A stretch of 64,000 bases of DNA from Lysinibacillus sp. BPa_S21 (lineage in GTDB: Bacteria; Bacillota; Bacilli; Bacillales_A; Planococcaceae), in NCBI RefSeq assembly GCF_023337795.1, contig NZ_JALIRS010000003.1:372001-436000 (forward strand), read 5' to 3'. The notes beneath the pieces are model-generated. The model saw only the letters and a program-made list of their open reading frames with translations, searched no databases and was not told where the DNA came from. Made by a program: the position numbers and the translations under genes. Positions within the stretch are counted from its first letter, which is position 1, and every line of letters begins with the position of its first letter. Of the stretch, positions 27,201 to 38,944 are shown piece after piece.

Positions 27201-29267
27201 TTAATAAATATTCCGTTCCCAAAAGCGTTGCTGCGCTATGGCGTTGATAAATTTTTTAGCGAAATCTTTGTCGCCAGTTGCTAACACCATGCCTGGCCCT
27301 ACGTTGGCATTAGACATATTAAAAAATGGTGTCCCAGTTGTAGCTATACCAATCGGTTTGTAATGTCTATACGCTTCATTGATATAGTTTACAATATGTG
27401 AATTAAACTTCGCCTGATTTTTTGCTCTTACGCCTACAACATATAACGAATCAAATAGTACCGCATCAGTAGTAATAAATGTGTTAGTTGCTGTTAACTG
27501 TACGCCATCACTACTAGTAACGACCCCTAATTTGTCGGAAATAATACTGTATCGAACACCCTGTCTTGTTAAATGTTTCAGTATTTCTCCAACTTCATTT
27601 GCGTCAAATCCATCGCCTATTAGCACGCCTACTTTAAGTGTTTGTGGCAATTTTATTGTATTTGCCTGACTAAGTGCAGGGGATGATAACGTGACATTTA
27701 TTTGCTCTCCTTTTGGACGATTAACACCAATATTATCAGCCACAGTCGTTGCCATTTCTTTATCAACGCGGACAAACATATCAACAACCTGCTGGCGAAC
27801 GGATTTACTTTTCACCTTCCCTAACTCAAAACTAAAGGCATCAATGATATGCTGTTTTTCCGGAGGTGACATGCTATTCCAAAACAGCCTTGCCTGTGAG
27901 AAATGATTATCGAACGATTTACTACGTGCTCGGGTGATACGTCCTTCAACCTTTTCTTCATAATGAGCAAAGCCTCCTTCTTTGGCCGTTGATGTGGACG
28001 GTGTATTATTAGCCAAGGAATTTCTATGATAGCTCACTTTTCCTGTATGAATAGTTTGTCGACTAAAGCCATTGCGTTGGTTGTTATGAACTGGGCAAAC
28101 GGGTCGGTTAATCGGTATTTCAGAAAAGTTTGGTCCTCCTAGACGAATTAACTGTGTATCTAAATAAGAAAACAGCCGCCCCTGTAACAGTGGATCATTT
28201 GTAAAATCTATGCCCGGCACAACATTTCCAGGGTGAAAGGCGACTTGCTCTGTTTCAGCAAAAACATTATCCACATTACGATTCAACGTCATTTTCCCAA
28301 TCTTTTTAACTGGCACTATCTCCTCAGGCCAAAGCTTTGTAGCATCTAGAATATCAAAATCAAATTTAAATTCGTCCTCAGGCTCAAGCATTTGTACACC
28401 AAGCTCGTATTCTGGATAATCACCTATCTCAATCGATTCCCATAAATCACGTCGTTGAAAGTCTGAATCCTTTCCAGCAATAATTTGCGCCTCATCCCAA
28501 ATGAGTGAATGAACGCCTAATACAGGCTTCCAATGAAATTTTACAAATCTCGACTTTCCTTTATCATTGACGAAACGAAAAGTATGAACACCGAAGCCTT
28601 CCATCATTCGAAAACTTCTTGGTATTGCTCGATCAGACATATGCCACATAATCATATGCGCAATTTCCTGATTATTCGCCACAAAATCCCAAAACGTATC
28701 GTGAGCTGAGGCTGCTTGCGGCATTTCATTGTGAGGCTCTGGCTTTACCGCATGAATTAAATCAGGAAACTTAATGGCATCCTGAATGAAAAAGACAGGT
28801 ATATTATTACCAACTAAATCATAATTGCCTTCGTCTGTGTAAAATTTCGTCGCAAAGCCACGAACATCACGGGCAGTATCCATTGATCCTAAGCTTCCAA
28901 CTACAGTTGAAAATCTGACAAATACAGGCGTTTTCTTAGCAGGGTCCTGTAAAAATCTCGCTCTAGTATATTCCCCCATCGATTCATACAGTTCAAATTC
29001 TCCATGTGCTGCAAAGCCCCTTGCATGTACAACACGTTCTGGAATACGTTCATGATCAAAATGCGTTATTTTCTCTCGAAAGTGAAAATCCTCCATAATG
29101 GTTGGTCCACGAACTCCAGCCTTCAACGAATTCTCATCATCCGAAACTTTTAGTCCCTGATTCGTCGTCATCTTTGTTCCTTCATTATCGACACGAAACG
29201 GCTCTAGCTGCTGATCCTTCGCATTCTCATCCAAATCTTTGCGCTGATTCGACTTAGATTTATCCAC
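27201..29267 (-). CDS. katE: large-subunit catalase (KatE/HPII type)
   Basis: The 688-residue monofunctional haem catalase has the catalytic histidine region near [14 protein letters not shown], the distal [11 protein letters not shown] block, and the proximal tyrosine in [12 protein letters not shown] flavodoxin-like DJ-1/PfpI C-terminal domain (from about residue 540; [19 protein letters not shown]) marks the large-subunit class. It degrades hydrogen peroxide, and in Bacillus the relative KatX/KatE is stress- or spore-linked. GTG at 29267 follows AAAGGGGA. The open frame continues upstream but without a ribosome site. The 3' UTR carries the tandem array. Confidence 0.93.
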   Translation of the reverse strand: MDKSKSNQRKDLDENAKDQQLEPFRVDNEGTKMTTNQGLKVSDDENSLKAGVRGPTIMEDFHFREKITHFDHERIPERVVHARGFAAHGEFELYESMGEYTRARFLQDPAKKTPVFVRFSTVVGSLGSMDTARDVRGFATKFYTDEGNYDLVGNNIPVFFIQDAIKFPDLIHAVKPEPHNEMPQAASAHDTFWDFVANNQEIAHMIMWHMSDRAIPRSFRMMEGFGVHTFRFVNDKGKSRFVKFHWKPVLGVHSLIWDEAQIIAGKDSDFQRRDLWESIEIGDYPEYELGVQMLEPEDEFKFDFDILDATKLWPEEIVPVKKIGKMTLNRNVDNVFAETEQVAFHPGNVVPGIDFTNDPLLQGRLFSYLDTQLIRLGGPNFSEIPINRPVCPVHNNQRNGFSRQTIHTGKVSYHRNSLANNTPSTSTAKEGGFAHYEEKVEGRITRARSKSFDNHFSQARLFWNSMSPPEKQHIIDAFSFELGKVKSKSVRQQVVDMFVRVDKEMATTVADNIGVNRPKGEQINVTLSSPALSQANTIKLPQTLKVGVLIGDGFDANEVGEILKHLTRQGVRYSIISDKLGVVTSSDGVQLTATNTFITTDAVLFDSLYVVGVRAKNQAKFNSHIVNYINEAYRHYKPIGIATTGTPFFNMSNANVGPGMVLATGDKDFAKKFINAIAQQRFWERNIY

Positions 29268-29559
29268 GTAATCCCCTTTCATTCCAATACTCATAATTCC
29301 CAATATAACTATATGTTTGTCTTGAATAAACATGCCTTAAGGTTTTGATACAGAAAGGCCAAACATTCCACCTTTTAACCCTTGAACTGATGTTGCTTAG
29401 TTGAAAATGTTGAAGGATATCTAGTAGTCCTAATAGAAATAATGTAAGTAGCTTGGATTTATTACAAAGAAGGGGGCCAAAAAAACTTTATAATGAATAC
29501 TCTACATTTGTTCGAAATGATCGATCCTGTAAAAATTGATTAAATCGAAGGAGAAAACA

Positions 29560-30099
29560 ATGAAAATAGATATACATTTAACGGATAAAAATAATGGATA
29601 TATTATTAAAAACTTCTACCCTTTGTATTTATATGACCTATCAGGACATTATGGTAATCTACCGAATGTGCACGGAATTTACGAGGATAGTGACGATTGT
29701 CGAACATTAATAGATCAGTATGAAGTTCAGAATATTTGGTGGGAAAAGCCAGATATTTTATTCCCCTACTGCATTTTAGTCGATGGGATACCTGCGGGGT
29801 TTATCCTAATAGCAACCCCTCCACATTGTAATAAAGGAATTAATTATTTTTTAAATGAATTCTTTTTAATTCAATCATTACGAGGTAGAGGTATTGCTGA
29901 ACGTGCTGCAAATATGATATTTGAACAATTTAAAGGGAATTGGGAGTTGTTTACTAATCCATTAGAAAAAAACATTGCTGGACAAAAATTTTGGAGGAAG
30001 ACCATTTCTAATTATACTAGTGGCGTTTACAGTGAGGAATACGGTGAAACTTTTAATGGAGCTCAACTTATTTTCCGATTTAACAATTCTGAAACATAA
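29560..30099 (+). CDS. GNAT family N-acetyltransferase
   Basis: The 179-residue protein has the GNAT core: GIPAGFILIATPP (beta 4), LNEFFLIQSLRGRGIAERAA with the acetyl-CoA loop RGRGIA near residue 118, and a C-terminal NIAGQKFWRKTI. It transfers an acetyl group from acetyl-CoA to an unknown amine. ATG at 29560 follows AAGGAG at six bases; the earlier in-frame ATG has no ribosome site. Confidence 0.8.
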   Translation: MKIDIHLTDKNNGYIIKNFYPLYLYDLSGHYGNLPNVHGIYEDSDDCRTLIDQYEVQNIWWEKPDILFPYCILVDGIPAGFILIATPPHCNKGINYFLNEFFLIQSLRGRGIAERAANMIFEQFKGNWELFTNPLEKNIAGQKFWRKTISNYTSGVYSEEYGETFNGAQLIFRFNNSET

Positions 30100-30144
30100 T
30101 GTACATTCAAAAATAACTTAGTCTACTATAGTGATATGAGTAAA

Positions 30145-30217
30145 ACAAAACCTTGATTGGCAAGTGAAGTGACCCCAACCACTGGGATCCTTCAAATTTG
30201 CCTATCAAGGTTTTTTC
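30145..30217. terminator. terminator shared by the GNAT gene and glpK
   Basis: AAAACCTTGATTGGCAA pairs with TTGCCTATCAAGGTTTTT over a long loop that itself contains small inverted repeats. It separates two convergent genes. Confidence 0.85.
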
Positions 30218-30222
30218 ATCTA

Positions 30223-31842
<1,620 letters not shown>

Positions 31843-31966
31843 TCAGCGGGTGTCCAAAACACCTGCTCACCTCGTCCTGTGGCATTACCGAAATGATCGA
31901 CATCGGATTGGCCCTCATAAATTGTGATGTTGCTTGGCCTAAGCACCATGTCGAGGCATAATTGAT

Positions 31967-32770
31967 TTACTCTTCACTTTTAACATTTTTGACTGTCATT
32001 TGAGCAGCGATAAAAATAATAACTACGATAATAGCTAGCACCCAAAATGCAATACTATTTTTCCCCTCAAAAATTTGTTGGAAAAATAGGGCACCAAATG
32101 TACCACCGATGATTGGACCTACAACTGGAATCCATGCGTATGACCACCCTGAATCACGTTTACCCGGGATTGGTAAGAAAAAGTGAGCAATACGTGGACC
32201 AAGGTCACGTGCAGGGTTAATTGCATAACCAGTAGGACCCCCTAATGCCATCCCGATAACTACAATTAGCATACCAACTAGAAATGGATTTAAGCCATCC
32301 GTAATTGTATTAGTTCCTAATGCTAGAATACCTAAAACAAGTATAAATGTACCAATCATTTCTGAAATTAAATTAGATAATGGATGTTTAATAGCTGGCA
32401 TTGTAGAAAATACAGCCAGTTTTGCTTCCGGATCTTTCGTACCCTTCCAATGTGGTAAATACATAAAATAAACGAGTACCCCACCTAAAAATGCACCAAT
32501 CAATTGTGCAGCAATGTAAGTAGGTACGTCCTCCCATGGGAAATTACCGATTGTAGCAAGTGCGATTGTTAAAGCAGGGTTTAAATGAGCCCCACTAATA
32601 CCACCAACAGCATATGCTGCCATAGCTACAGCTAGACCCCAAGCGAATGTAATCACTACCCATCCACCGCCAAAACCTTTCGATTTGTGCAGTGATACAC
32701 CTGCAACAACGCCACCACCGAATAAAATAAGAATCATCGTGCCGACCAGTTCAGCTGTAAATGTTGACAT
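31967..32770 (-). CDS. glpF: glycerol uptake facilitator (aquaglyceroporin)
   Basis: The 267-residue MIP channel has six membrane helices and two NPA half-helices: SGAHLNPALTIA near residue 62 and GYAINPARDLGPR near residue 190; the Asp after NPAR is the glycerol-type residue. ATG at 32770 follows AAAGGGGG. It is transcribed from a promoter inside the glpP 3' end, through a leader terminator, together with glpK. Confidence 0.97.
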   Translation of the reverse strand: MSTFTAELVGTMILILFGGGVVAGVSLHKSKGFGGGWVVITFAWGLAVAMAAYAVGGISGAHLNPALTIALATIGNFPWEDVPTYIAAQLIGAFLGGVLVYFMYLPHWKGTKDPEAKLAVFSTMPAIKHPLSNLISEMIGTFILVLGILALGTNTITDGLNPFLVGMLIVVIGMALGGPTGYAINPARDLGPRIAHFFLPIPGKRDSGWSYAWIPVVGPIIGGTFGALFFQQIFEGKNSIAFWVLAIIVVIIFIAAQMTVKNVKSEE

Positions 32771-32802
32771 ACAAGAAGCCCCCTTTGTTATAGTGCACTT
32801 AT

Positions 32803-32866
32803 TAAAAAAATAAACCCACACTTAAACAAACTGCATGTTGTAATGCAGATGAATAAATGTGGGTTC
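32803..32866 (-). promoter_or_regulatory. glpFK leader terminator/antiterminator (GlpP target)
   Basis: On the minus strand AACCCACATTT pairs with AAGTGTGGGTTT around an inner stem CTGCAT/ATGCAG, followed by ATTTTTTT, all between the promoter and the glpF ribosome site. In B. subtilis GlpP with glycerol-3-phosphate binds such leaders to allow readthrough. Confidence 0.85.
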
Positions 32867-32899
32867 CTTTTCCTAACCACGCGCTTTTAACTTATGTAC

Positions 32900-32928
32900 A
32901 TTGTAGAGAAAATAATATACATAGTCAA
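32900..32928 (-). promoter_or_regulatory. sigma-A promoter of glpFK
   Basis: On the minus strand TTGACT (32928-32923) and TACAAT (32905-32900) are 17 bases apart, overlapping the end of glpP. Confidence 0.85.
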
Positions 32929-33488
32929 CAATAATCTTGGAAATTTTCCCACAATTTTTTATTTGATGTAGTAATCGCAACTGCACCCGCTGATAACGCT
33001 TCCTCTATACTTTCAACAGTACGGACTAGTCCGCCTGTAATAACAGGTATTTTTGTTCGCTGGTGTACTTCTGAAATCATTGAAGGAATAATGCCTGGTA
33101 ATAATTCAATATAATCTGGCTTTGCTGATTCAATCAATGAAAAGCTTTTTTCAAGTGCGATCGTATCAATTAAAAAGACACGCTGAATGGCAATAATCCC
33201 ACGAGACTTTGCTTTTATTAACATATTAGATCGAGTGGAAATTATTCCTGCCGGACGGATATCATTGCATAAAAAATCAGCTGCAAAATTATCCGTTTTT
33301 AAGCCATGAATTAAATCTGCATGAATAATTAATTTCTTACCGTTCCGATCCGCTTCTCGCTTGATCGACATGAGCAAACTAATATGCACTTCTAATAGAA
33401 CAATGTATTCAAATCGACTATTTAATATTTCATCAAATTGCTTAACTGTTCGTGCTGCGGGAATAATTTGTTGATCATTGAAATTCAT
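32925..33488 (-). CDS. glpP: glycerol-3-phosphate responsive antiterminator
   Basis: The 187-residue protein is a TIM-barrel-type GlpP: IIPAARTVKQFDEIL at the start, DLIHGLKTDNFAADFL near residue 58, and IPVITGGLVRTVESIEEAL near residue 147. GlpP binds glycerol-3-phosphate and the mRNA leaders of glpFK and glpD. It starts 55 bases after the glpD stop, so it is probably cotranscribed with glpD and therefore feeds back on itself. ATG follows AAAAGGGGA. Confidence 0.95.
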   Translation of the reverse strand: MNFNDQQIIPAARTVKQFDEILNSRFEYIVLLEVHISLLMSIKREADRNGKKLIIHADLIHGLKTDNFAADFLCNDIRPAGIISTRSNMLIKAKSRGIIAIQRVFLIDTIALEKSFSLIESAKPDYIELLPGIIPSMISEVHQRTKIPVITGGLVRTVESIEEALSAGAVAITTSNKKLWENFQDYC

Positions 33489-33543
33489 TTGATTTCCCCT
33501 TTTTAAAAAGTGGGGTCGCCATTAAGACGACCCTTCCTTTTTA

Positions 33544-35187
33544 TTATAATGCAGTTGTAGCTCTTGTTATTTCCATATTTAAATCTTTTTCATATTGCGT
33601 ACGTTGTTCAGTAGACCAATTTAATTGTTTTGCCATTTCATCTAATATCGCGTCTTTATATTGTTTCACAAGAGCAATATTAAAGAACATATACGCTGTA
33701 CGACGAATCATAAAGTCGTTTGGATGAACAACCATTTCATGATGAATACCATACAGTAGCTGAGCATATAGCCCTTGTGGTAAAACAGGATGCTTTTCTT
33801 TCGCATATTCAAAAACAGTATCCACATTTGAACCGTAATGATGTGCTAAATGTTTTGCTTCTTCTTCTGATAATCCGATAGCCACACCCATTTTTGTTCG
33901 TTTTGACACAAAGGCATCTAAGTTTTGGGAGCCCCCAACATCCCCACCAGAAATATGAATTTGCTTTGTATGACATGGTTTAGATGTAATACCAAATTGT
34001 TGTTCTAAATCTTGCGCAATCTTATTTAGAACTGTTTCAGCCATTTTGCGATAACCTGTTAATTTACCTCCAGCGATTGTCACAAGGCCTGAAGCTGATT
34101 CCCATACTTCGTCCTTACGAGAAATTTCAGATGGATTTTTACCTTCCTCATGAATTAATGGACGAACACCTGCCCAGCTTGATTCGATATCTGCATCAGT
34201 GACTTTAACTTTCGGAAACATATAATGAATGGCCTTCATAATATAATCACGATCTTCTTGCTGGATATTCATTTCACGAGGATCGCCTTTGTAAAATGTA
34301 TCTGTTGTTCCAACATACGTTTTCCCGTTTCGAGGAATCGCAAACACCATACGACCATCAGGTGTATCAAAATAGACAGCTTGACGTAGCGGGAATTTAG
34401 ATTCATCAAATACAATGTGGACACCTTTTGATAAAATTAAATGCTTACCATTTTGTTCCCCTTCAATATTACGAACCTCATCTACCCATGGACCAGCAGC
34501 ATTCACAACTTTTTTCGCACGAATATTAAACGTACTTTGGGCAATCAAATCTTGTGCTACAATACCATTCATTTTCTTTTGGTCATTGTATAAAAAGTTT
34601 TCTGCCTTTGTATAATTAATGAGTGTAGCGCCTTTTTCAATGGCTGCTTTGGCAACTTCAACTGTTAGACGTGCATCATCTGTACGATATTCTACATATA
34701 CACCACCGCCGCGTAAGTCCTCAGCTTTAACTAAAGGTTCTTTTTCCATTGTTTTTGCAGGATTTAACATATATCGACGCTCAGAACGTTTAACCCCTGC
34801 TAAAAAATCATAAACACGTAAGCCAATATTCGTTGAGAATTTACCGAATGTGCCTCCTTTATGGAATGGCAATAACATCCAAACAGGCGTTGTAACATGT
34901 GGACCATTTTCATAAACGATTGCACGCTCTTTTCCTAAATCTGCAACCTCTTTTATTTCAAATTGTTTTAAATATCGAAGTCCACCATGCACTAATTTTG
35001 TCGAACGACTAGAAGTACCAGCAGCGAAGTCTTGCATTTCAACTAACGCAACAGATAGTCCACGAGCAGTTGCATCGAGTGCAATCCCACAACCTGTAAT
35101 ACCACCACCGATTACCAATAAATCGTATTCTTTACCTTGTAATTCTTCAATCGTTTGTTGACGTTGTATAGCTGATGCTGTGCTCAT
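33544..35187 (-). CDS. glpD: aerobic glycerol-3-phosphate dehydrogenase
   Basis: The 547-residue flavoprotein has the FAD fold [19 protein letters not shown], the GlpD block [16 protein letters not shown] near residue 60, and the C-terminal DAO_C domain with [11 protein letters not shown]. It oxidises glycerol-3-phosphate to dihydroxyacetone phosphate at the membrane, passing electrons to menaquinone. It follows its own promoter and leader terminator. Order here is glpD-glpP-glpF-glpK, differing from glpP-glpFK-glpD in B. subtilis. Confidence 0.97.
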   Translation of the reverse strand: MSTASAIQRQQTIEELQGKEYDLLVIGGGITGCGIALDATARGLSVALVEMQDFAAGTSSRSTKLVHGGLRYLKQFEIKEVADLGKERAIVYENGPHVTTPVWMLLPFHKGGTFGKFSTNIGLRVYDFLAGVKRSERRYMLNPAKTMEKEPLVKAEDLRGGGVYVEYRTDDARLTVEVAKAAIEKGATLINYTKAENFLYNDQKKMNGIVAQDLIAQSTFNIRAKKVVNAAGPWVDEVRNIEGEQNGKHLILSKGVHIVFDESKFPLRQAVYFDTPDGRMVFAIPRNGKTYVGTTDTFYKGDPREMNIQQEDRDYIMKAIHYMFPKVKVTDADIESSWAGVRPLIHEEGKNPSEISRKDEVWESASGLVTIAGGKLTGYRKMAETVLNKIAQDLEQQFGITSKPCHTKQIHISGGDVGGSQNLDAFVSKRTKMGVAIGLSEEEAKHLAHHYGSNVDTVFEYAKEKHPVLPQGLYAQLLYGIHHEMVVHPNDFMIRRTAYMFFNIALVKQYKDAILDEMAKQLNWSTEQRTQYEKDLNMEITRATTAL

Positions 35188-35212
35188 TATGAAATTCCTC
35201 CTTATTTAGAGC

Positions 35213-35268
35213 GAAAAAAAGACCATTAAAAGCACATGTACAAAATGTACATATGTTTTTAATGGTCT
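35213..35268 (-). promoter_or_regulatory. glpD leader terminator/antiterminator (GlpP target)
   Basis: On the minus strand GACCATTAAAAACATATGTA pairs with TACATGTGCTTTTAATGGTC, followed by TTTTTTT. It lies between the glpD promoter and its ribosome site and is unusually strong. Confidence 0.88.
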
Positions 35269-35304
35269 CTCAATCGCTCAAACCTTGTATATTAACTTAC
35301 TTTC

Positions 35305-35333
35305 ATTGTAATGTGTATAGAAAGAAAAGGCAA
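35305..35333 (-). promoter_or_regulatory. sigma-A promoter of glpD-glpP
   Basis: On the minus strand TTGCCT (35333-35328) and TACAAT (35310-35305) are 17 bases apart; the predicted start lies just before the leader hairpin. Confidence 0.8.
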
Positions 35334-35532
35334 GTTAGATAGTCTAAAAAAATTTAGAACAATATACACGTTTCGGTTTAAGAGGTGTCATATGTACAGT
35401 TCAATTGTCATGGCTTCAAGTATTATTCCCAAAGACAAAAAATTTATTTATCTTCATTTTTTAGTGGAGGATAAAGAAATCTTAGTTGTAATAATTGTTT
35501 CCATTTGGTGACAGAACCTATGCTGAAAGAAG

Positions 35533-36108
35533 TTAAAATATGTATTGTATCATTTCATGTATATTGCAATAAGGGTTGTCGCGGCTTTCTGTCTTACGGA
35601 GTGCCATCATATCTGTACAATTTTTAATGGCAACCTCATGTCGAAATGCGATAGGTGCTATAACTGACTCATCTGCTTTATGACGTAAATAACGTGTTAC
35701 CCCGAGATGCTGCTCCATCTTGTCATTTAATACAGCACGAGGATACTTTTCAGAGATATCGACTTCTTCAAAATGCAACAGTAGCCATAATTCGAATGCT
35801 TCATTTGAATAGGCAATATGAATATTATTGTTCTCACAAAAATTATTCACTTCCTCTAATTGCTTTTCGGTTAAATCATCCTTATCAAAAACAATCCAAA
35901 CCTCATCAAAATATTGATAACTTGAATCTCGGTAGGCATGCTGGGCTAGCTTAATAGCCGAACGTTTGACGTTTTTTATTTTGACACTTACCATTTTGGA
36001 GCGCTTTAAAATACGTAGTTGCTCAAAATAAATACGTTCGGTTTCACCTTCACAATAAATTAAAACTGTTTTACGCAGTGTTCGATCCCCTTGTTGACGA
36101 ACTCTCAC
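35533..36108 (-). CDS. rloB: RloB-like TOPRIM-fold protein
   Basis: The 191-residue protein has the RloB signatures TVLIYCEGETERIYFEQL near residue 14, DEVWIVFDKDD near residue 68 (the metal-binding acidic cluster) and SNEAFELWLLLHFE near residue 100. RloB proteins are TOPRIM-like putative nucleases always paired with an AAA ATPase (RloA) in restriction or defence islands. GTG at 36108 follows GGAGG. The open frame is intact, but its ATPase partner just upstream is broken, so the system is probably inactive or RloB has been kept for another reason. Confidence 0.85.
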   Translation of the reverse strand: MRVRQQGDRTLRKTVLIYCEGETERIYFEQLRILKRSKMVSVKIKNVKRSAIKLAQHAYRDSSYQYFDEVWIVFDKDDLTEKQLEEVNNFCENNNIHIAYSNEAFELWLLLHFEEVDISEKYPRAVLNDKMEQHLGVTRYLRHKADESVIAPIAFRHEVAIKNCTDMMALRKTESRDNPYCNIHEMIQYIF

Positions 36109-36194
36109 TACTCAGATACCTCCACTCCCTATCAAGTATGCCTTATGCCTCGCCATCATTGTGGCCGTAATCAGCTTTGTGCTTTGGCCTGGAG

Positions 36195-36310
36195 ATGTTT
36201 TTTGTGTGGATGCAAAGCGACAGCGACACGATTTTTTCTGTGCGAAAGCGAAGCGACAGCGACAACAACAACAATACGATATTGGTCACTCAATCGTTGA
36301 CGTGGCGTTC
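36195..36310 (+). repeat. fragment of the dispersed repeat between rloA and rloB
   Basis: The stretch carries AAAGCGACAGCGACACG, TGTGCGAAAGCGAAGCGACA and the cassette end TTGGTCACTCAATCGTTGACGTG, all in forms seen in the intact copies. It sits exactly in the gap between the two defence genes, suggesting an insertion that split their operon. Confidence 0.7.
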
Positions 36311-36350
36311 TTAGCCTGAGTTCTTCTATTCAGTGGTGTTTGGATACCCG

Positions 36351-37029
36351 CTAAAAAGAAGTTAAATATTGATTTGATAAATATTCATTAATAATCGGTG
36401 TAGCGCCTAATTCTAAGTAGCGCTTGGCGAAGGATATATCTTCACGTTTCTTCTGCAAATCCGCAAAATCAAATAATGCGTATAATTCGGATTCATTTTT
36501 AAAGTTTTTTATTCACAAACCGTAATTGATTGGAACGTAGTGGCTGATCTAAGAAATCACTTTCATGACTTGTGATTAATGACGTTATGCTTGCTGTTCA
36601 TAATGGTCATTAGAAATTCGCAGATAGACACATGAAATGCTGTATCAAATTCATCTATAAAGATCTTCTCTCCTTTATTGTATGCATCTACCATTACACA
36701 TGCTAAATGCAGCATACGGACTGTCCCCTTTGAGCAAACGATAAATAGTGCAAATCGATATGTAACCTCTGGCGTGTCAAAATCATAGTCTCGCCGTTAC
36801 ATCTTGAACAAAAAAGTCTGCAATCTTTAATAACTTCATACCCTCTTTTAAAAAGCTCCTTTTCAAGTTTACGAATAAGTGGATGACTTGATAACCGCTT
36901 TGCTTCATCTAAAAGCCAATCAAATATTTTCATTGCATCGAGGGCATTAAAGACATTTAATACTAACAAGAATGCTGTATGATTACGTGTATATTTTGTC
37001 AATTCTAGTGCTGTGCTATGGGTATACAA
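36351..37029 (-). pseudogene. rloA: rloA-like AAA ATPase remnant (frameshifted)
   Basis: Read on the minus strand, pieces in different frames join into an AAA15-type ATPase C-terminal half: LSFAQRGQS, then RMLHLACVMVDAYNKGEKIF, IDEFDTAFHVSICEFLMTIM (Walker B-like IDEFD), then ITSHESDFLDQPLRSNQLRF, and ELYALFDFADLQKKREDISF up to a TAG at 36353-36351. At least three frame changes are needed (near 36718, near 36567, and at an extra A near 36510). The Walker A half is missing; upstream lies the 21-nt array. RloA normally precedes RloB, as here. Confidence 0.85.
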
Positions 37030-37063
37030 ATATTCTGTCCCATCCCAAAGTGGTAGATGTTAT

Positions 37064-37168
37064 AAAAATTAAAAGTTAGGTGATAAAACGTGAAAGTTTG
37101 TCGATAAAATTCAAAAGTTGGGCGATAAAACGTGAAAGTTTGTTGATAAAATTCAAAAGTTGGGCGAT
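37064..37168. repeat. 21-nt tandem array, five alternating units
   Basis: Five 21-bp units run head to tail, alternating AAAATTCAAAAGTTGGGCGA-T with AAAACGTGAAAGTTTGTCGA-T, so the exact period is 42 with a 21-nt sub-period; every unit ends GAT. It begins just 35 bases beyond the 5' end of the rloA remnant. No reading frame is supported. Confidence 0.9.
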
Positions 37169-37331
37169 AATCCTGAAAATTACCCAATTATAAAATGCAC
37201 ACTTTAGGATGATTCACAATTTTTCACCTCTCTCAACAAGTGTTTATAAATATAAAAAGACGATTCCCCTTAAGGTAAATCGTCAAATACTAAACATACT
37301 ATTTTTTATCTAATAAGTTGTGTATAACTTT

Positions 37332-38258
37332 TTAAATTTCCACTATCTTTTCATTTTGTAATGCTTGCAATGTACGCTCTATGCCCTCTGCAAAGGAGTA
37401 TTTTGGTTTCCACCCTATTGCCTTCGTCAACTTTTCATTATTTAAAAACGAATGTTCAATATCTCCCTCTCTTGCAGGCGCATATTGGATTTCTAAAGGA
37501 TGATTTAAATGCTGTAATAGCAAAATAACTTGATGAATAGACCATGCCTCATTCGTTGATACATTATAAATACCTTGTAATCTAGCCTGTACACCGGCAT
37601 AAATAGCCTCTGCAATATCCTCTACATATATGAAATCTCGTGTTTGTTCACCATCCCCATAAATCGTAAAGGGCTTTCCTTCAATACTGCTTCTTAGCAT
37701 GCTAGGAATAACTGCCGCTTCTCCCTGCATGCATTGCCTTGGACCGAATACATTAGCAAATCTGTAAATTAACGTTGGTAAGCGATAATCTTTTTGCCAT
37801 TTTTCGCAGTATGTTTCACCAATACTTTTATTTAATCCATACATCGAAATCGGTTCACAAACATCTGTTTCTTCTAATGGAGGATAGTGACTATCTCCAT
37901 AAACAGCTGCTGACGAGGCAAAAACGAAATGCTTTACCTTATATTTTGACGATAAGAAGAGCATCTGACTAAGCCCGACAATATTCGTTAAAACATCCTT
38001 CACTGGCTCCTGCACAGATTTTTGAATGCTTGTTTGCGCTGCACAATGGATGACCACATCAAACGCTGTTTCTTTAAAGAGATGTTCACAAACTTCGTCT
38101 TCCACATTTAAAAGATAAGATTTATGCTCAAAGTCTACATTACGTAAATGACCGGTACTTAAATTATCAATAATATAAACATTTGCACCCTCTTTAAAAA
38201 AACGCCTTGCCACTGCACTACCAATAAAACCATAGCCACCTGTTACTAATACATTCAT
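37332..38258 (-). CDS. NAD-dependent nucleotide-sugar epimerase/dehydratase
   Basis: The 308-residue extended SDR enzyme starts MNVLVTGGYGFIGSAVARRF and has the catalytic pair in SMYGLNKSIGE (Tyr and Lys four apart) with the upstream Ser in FASSAAVYGD. The family includes UDP-glucose 4-epimerase (GalE, usually about 330-340) and related 4,6-dehydratases; 308 residues fits the bacterial WbpP/GalE-like group. It is isolated from any sugar or cell-wall cluster, so the nucleotide sugar cannot be named. ATG follows GGGGGCG. Confidence 0.85.
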   Translation of the reverse strand: MNVLVTGGYGFIGSAVARRFFKEGANVYIIDNLSTGHLRNVDFEHKSYLLNVEDEVCEHLFKETAFDVVIHCAAQTSIQKSVQEPVKDVLTNIVGLSQMLFLSSKYKVKHFVFASSAAVYGDSHYPPLEETDVCEPISMYGLNKSIGETYCEKWQKDYRLPTLIYRFANVFGPRQCMQGEAAVIPSMLRSSIEGKPFTIYGDGEQTRDFIYVEDIAEAIYAGVQARLQGIYNVSTNEAWSIHQVILLLQHLNHPLEIQYAPAREGDIEHSFLNNEKLTKAIGWKPKYSFAEGIERTLQALQNEKIVEI

Positions 38259-38350
38259 CCCATCGCCCCCAAAAACAATATGATGTTTTATATGCAGTAA
38301 TTACTAAAATTATGCAAGTAACCTATTAGGCATGTTATTTTTTGGCAATA

Positions 38351-38384
38351 CAAAAAGGTGCTCGATATACTGAGCACCTTTTGA
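38351..38384 (-). terminator. terminator after yceI
   Basis: CAAAAAGGTGCTC pairs with GAGCACCTTTTGA; four bases past the yceI stop on the minus strand. Confidence 0.85.
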
Positions 38385-38387
38385 AAA

Positions 38388-38915
38388 TTAAGCTGGGTTT
38401 ACTTCCAATTCAACCGTAATTTTGATGTCTTTACCAACTAGGACACCGCCAGTTTCTAAAGCAGCATTCCAAGTTAAGCCAAACTCTTCACGATTGATTG
38501 TTGTTGCAGATTCAAAGCCATAAACTTCTTGGCCCCATGGATTTGTACCTTTACCGTTAAATTCAGTATCAAATGTTACTGATTTCGTTACATCTTTAAT
38601 AGTTAAATCACCTGTAATCGCATATTCATCATCTGATTTTTTTGTAATGTTTGTTGACTTGAATGTGATTGTCGGATATTTATCAGCATCGAAGAAATCT
38701 GCTGATTTTAAGTGATTATCACGATCTTCACTACGTGTATTAATGCTAGCTGTATCAATTGTAAAGTTGATGTTTGCTGTTGTTAAATCTGCAAGATTTG
38801 CTGCTTCAATATCTGCTGAATAAGTATCGAATACACCTTTTACTTTTGATACCATCATGTGTTTTACTTGAAAGTTAATTGCTGAGTGTCCTAAATCAAT
38901 GTTCCATTTTGTCAT
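38388..38915 (-). CDS. yceI: YceI family lipid-binding protein
   Basis: The 175-residue lipocalin-like beta barrel starts WNIDLGHSAINFQVKHMMVS and contains the family blocks RDNHLKSADFFDADKYPTI and TINREEFGLTWNAALETGG-type end. YceI proteins bind isoprenoid chains in a closed barrel; no signal peptide is seen here, so it is cytoplasmic. ATG follows GGAGG. A perfect MhqR-type palindrome 30 bases upstream suggests induction by quinones or other electrophiles, which fits a quinone/isoprenoid-binding role. Confidence 0.9.
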   Translation of the reverse strand: MTKWNIDLGHSAINFQVKHMMVSKVKGVFDTYSADIEAANLADLTTANINFTIDTASINTRSEDRDNHLKSADFFDADKYPTITFKSTNITKKSDDEYAITGDLTIKDVTKSVTFDTEFNGKGTNPWGQEVYGFESATTINREEFGLTWNAALETGGVLVGKDIKITVELEVNPA

Positions 38916-38944
38916 TATAAATTCCTCCAGTTAGGTTATTTTTT

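Noticed and set aside
26564..27222. Long open frames in several phases (up to 211 residues) across the catalase 3' UTR array on both strands
   Set aside because: They exist because the 21-bp unit is a multiple of three with no stop. Frames change at the 19-bp units, there is no ribosome site, and the predicted peptides are mere repeats (for example PRVFTPLPRVFTPL).
35391..35511. 39-residue plus-strand frame (MYSSIVMASS...) behind AAGAGGTG, between glpD and rloB
   Set aside because: A passable ribosome site exists, but there is no terminator, no recognisable family and it lies in an AT-rich promoter area; evidence is too weak.
37064..37168. CRISPR array
   Set aside because: Units are contiguous 21-bp repeats with no spacers and no cas genes in the window.
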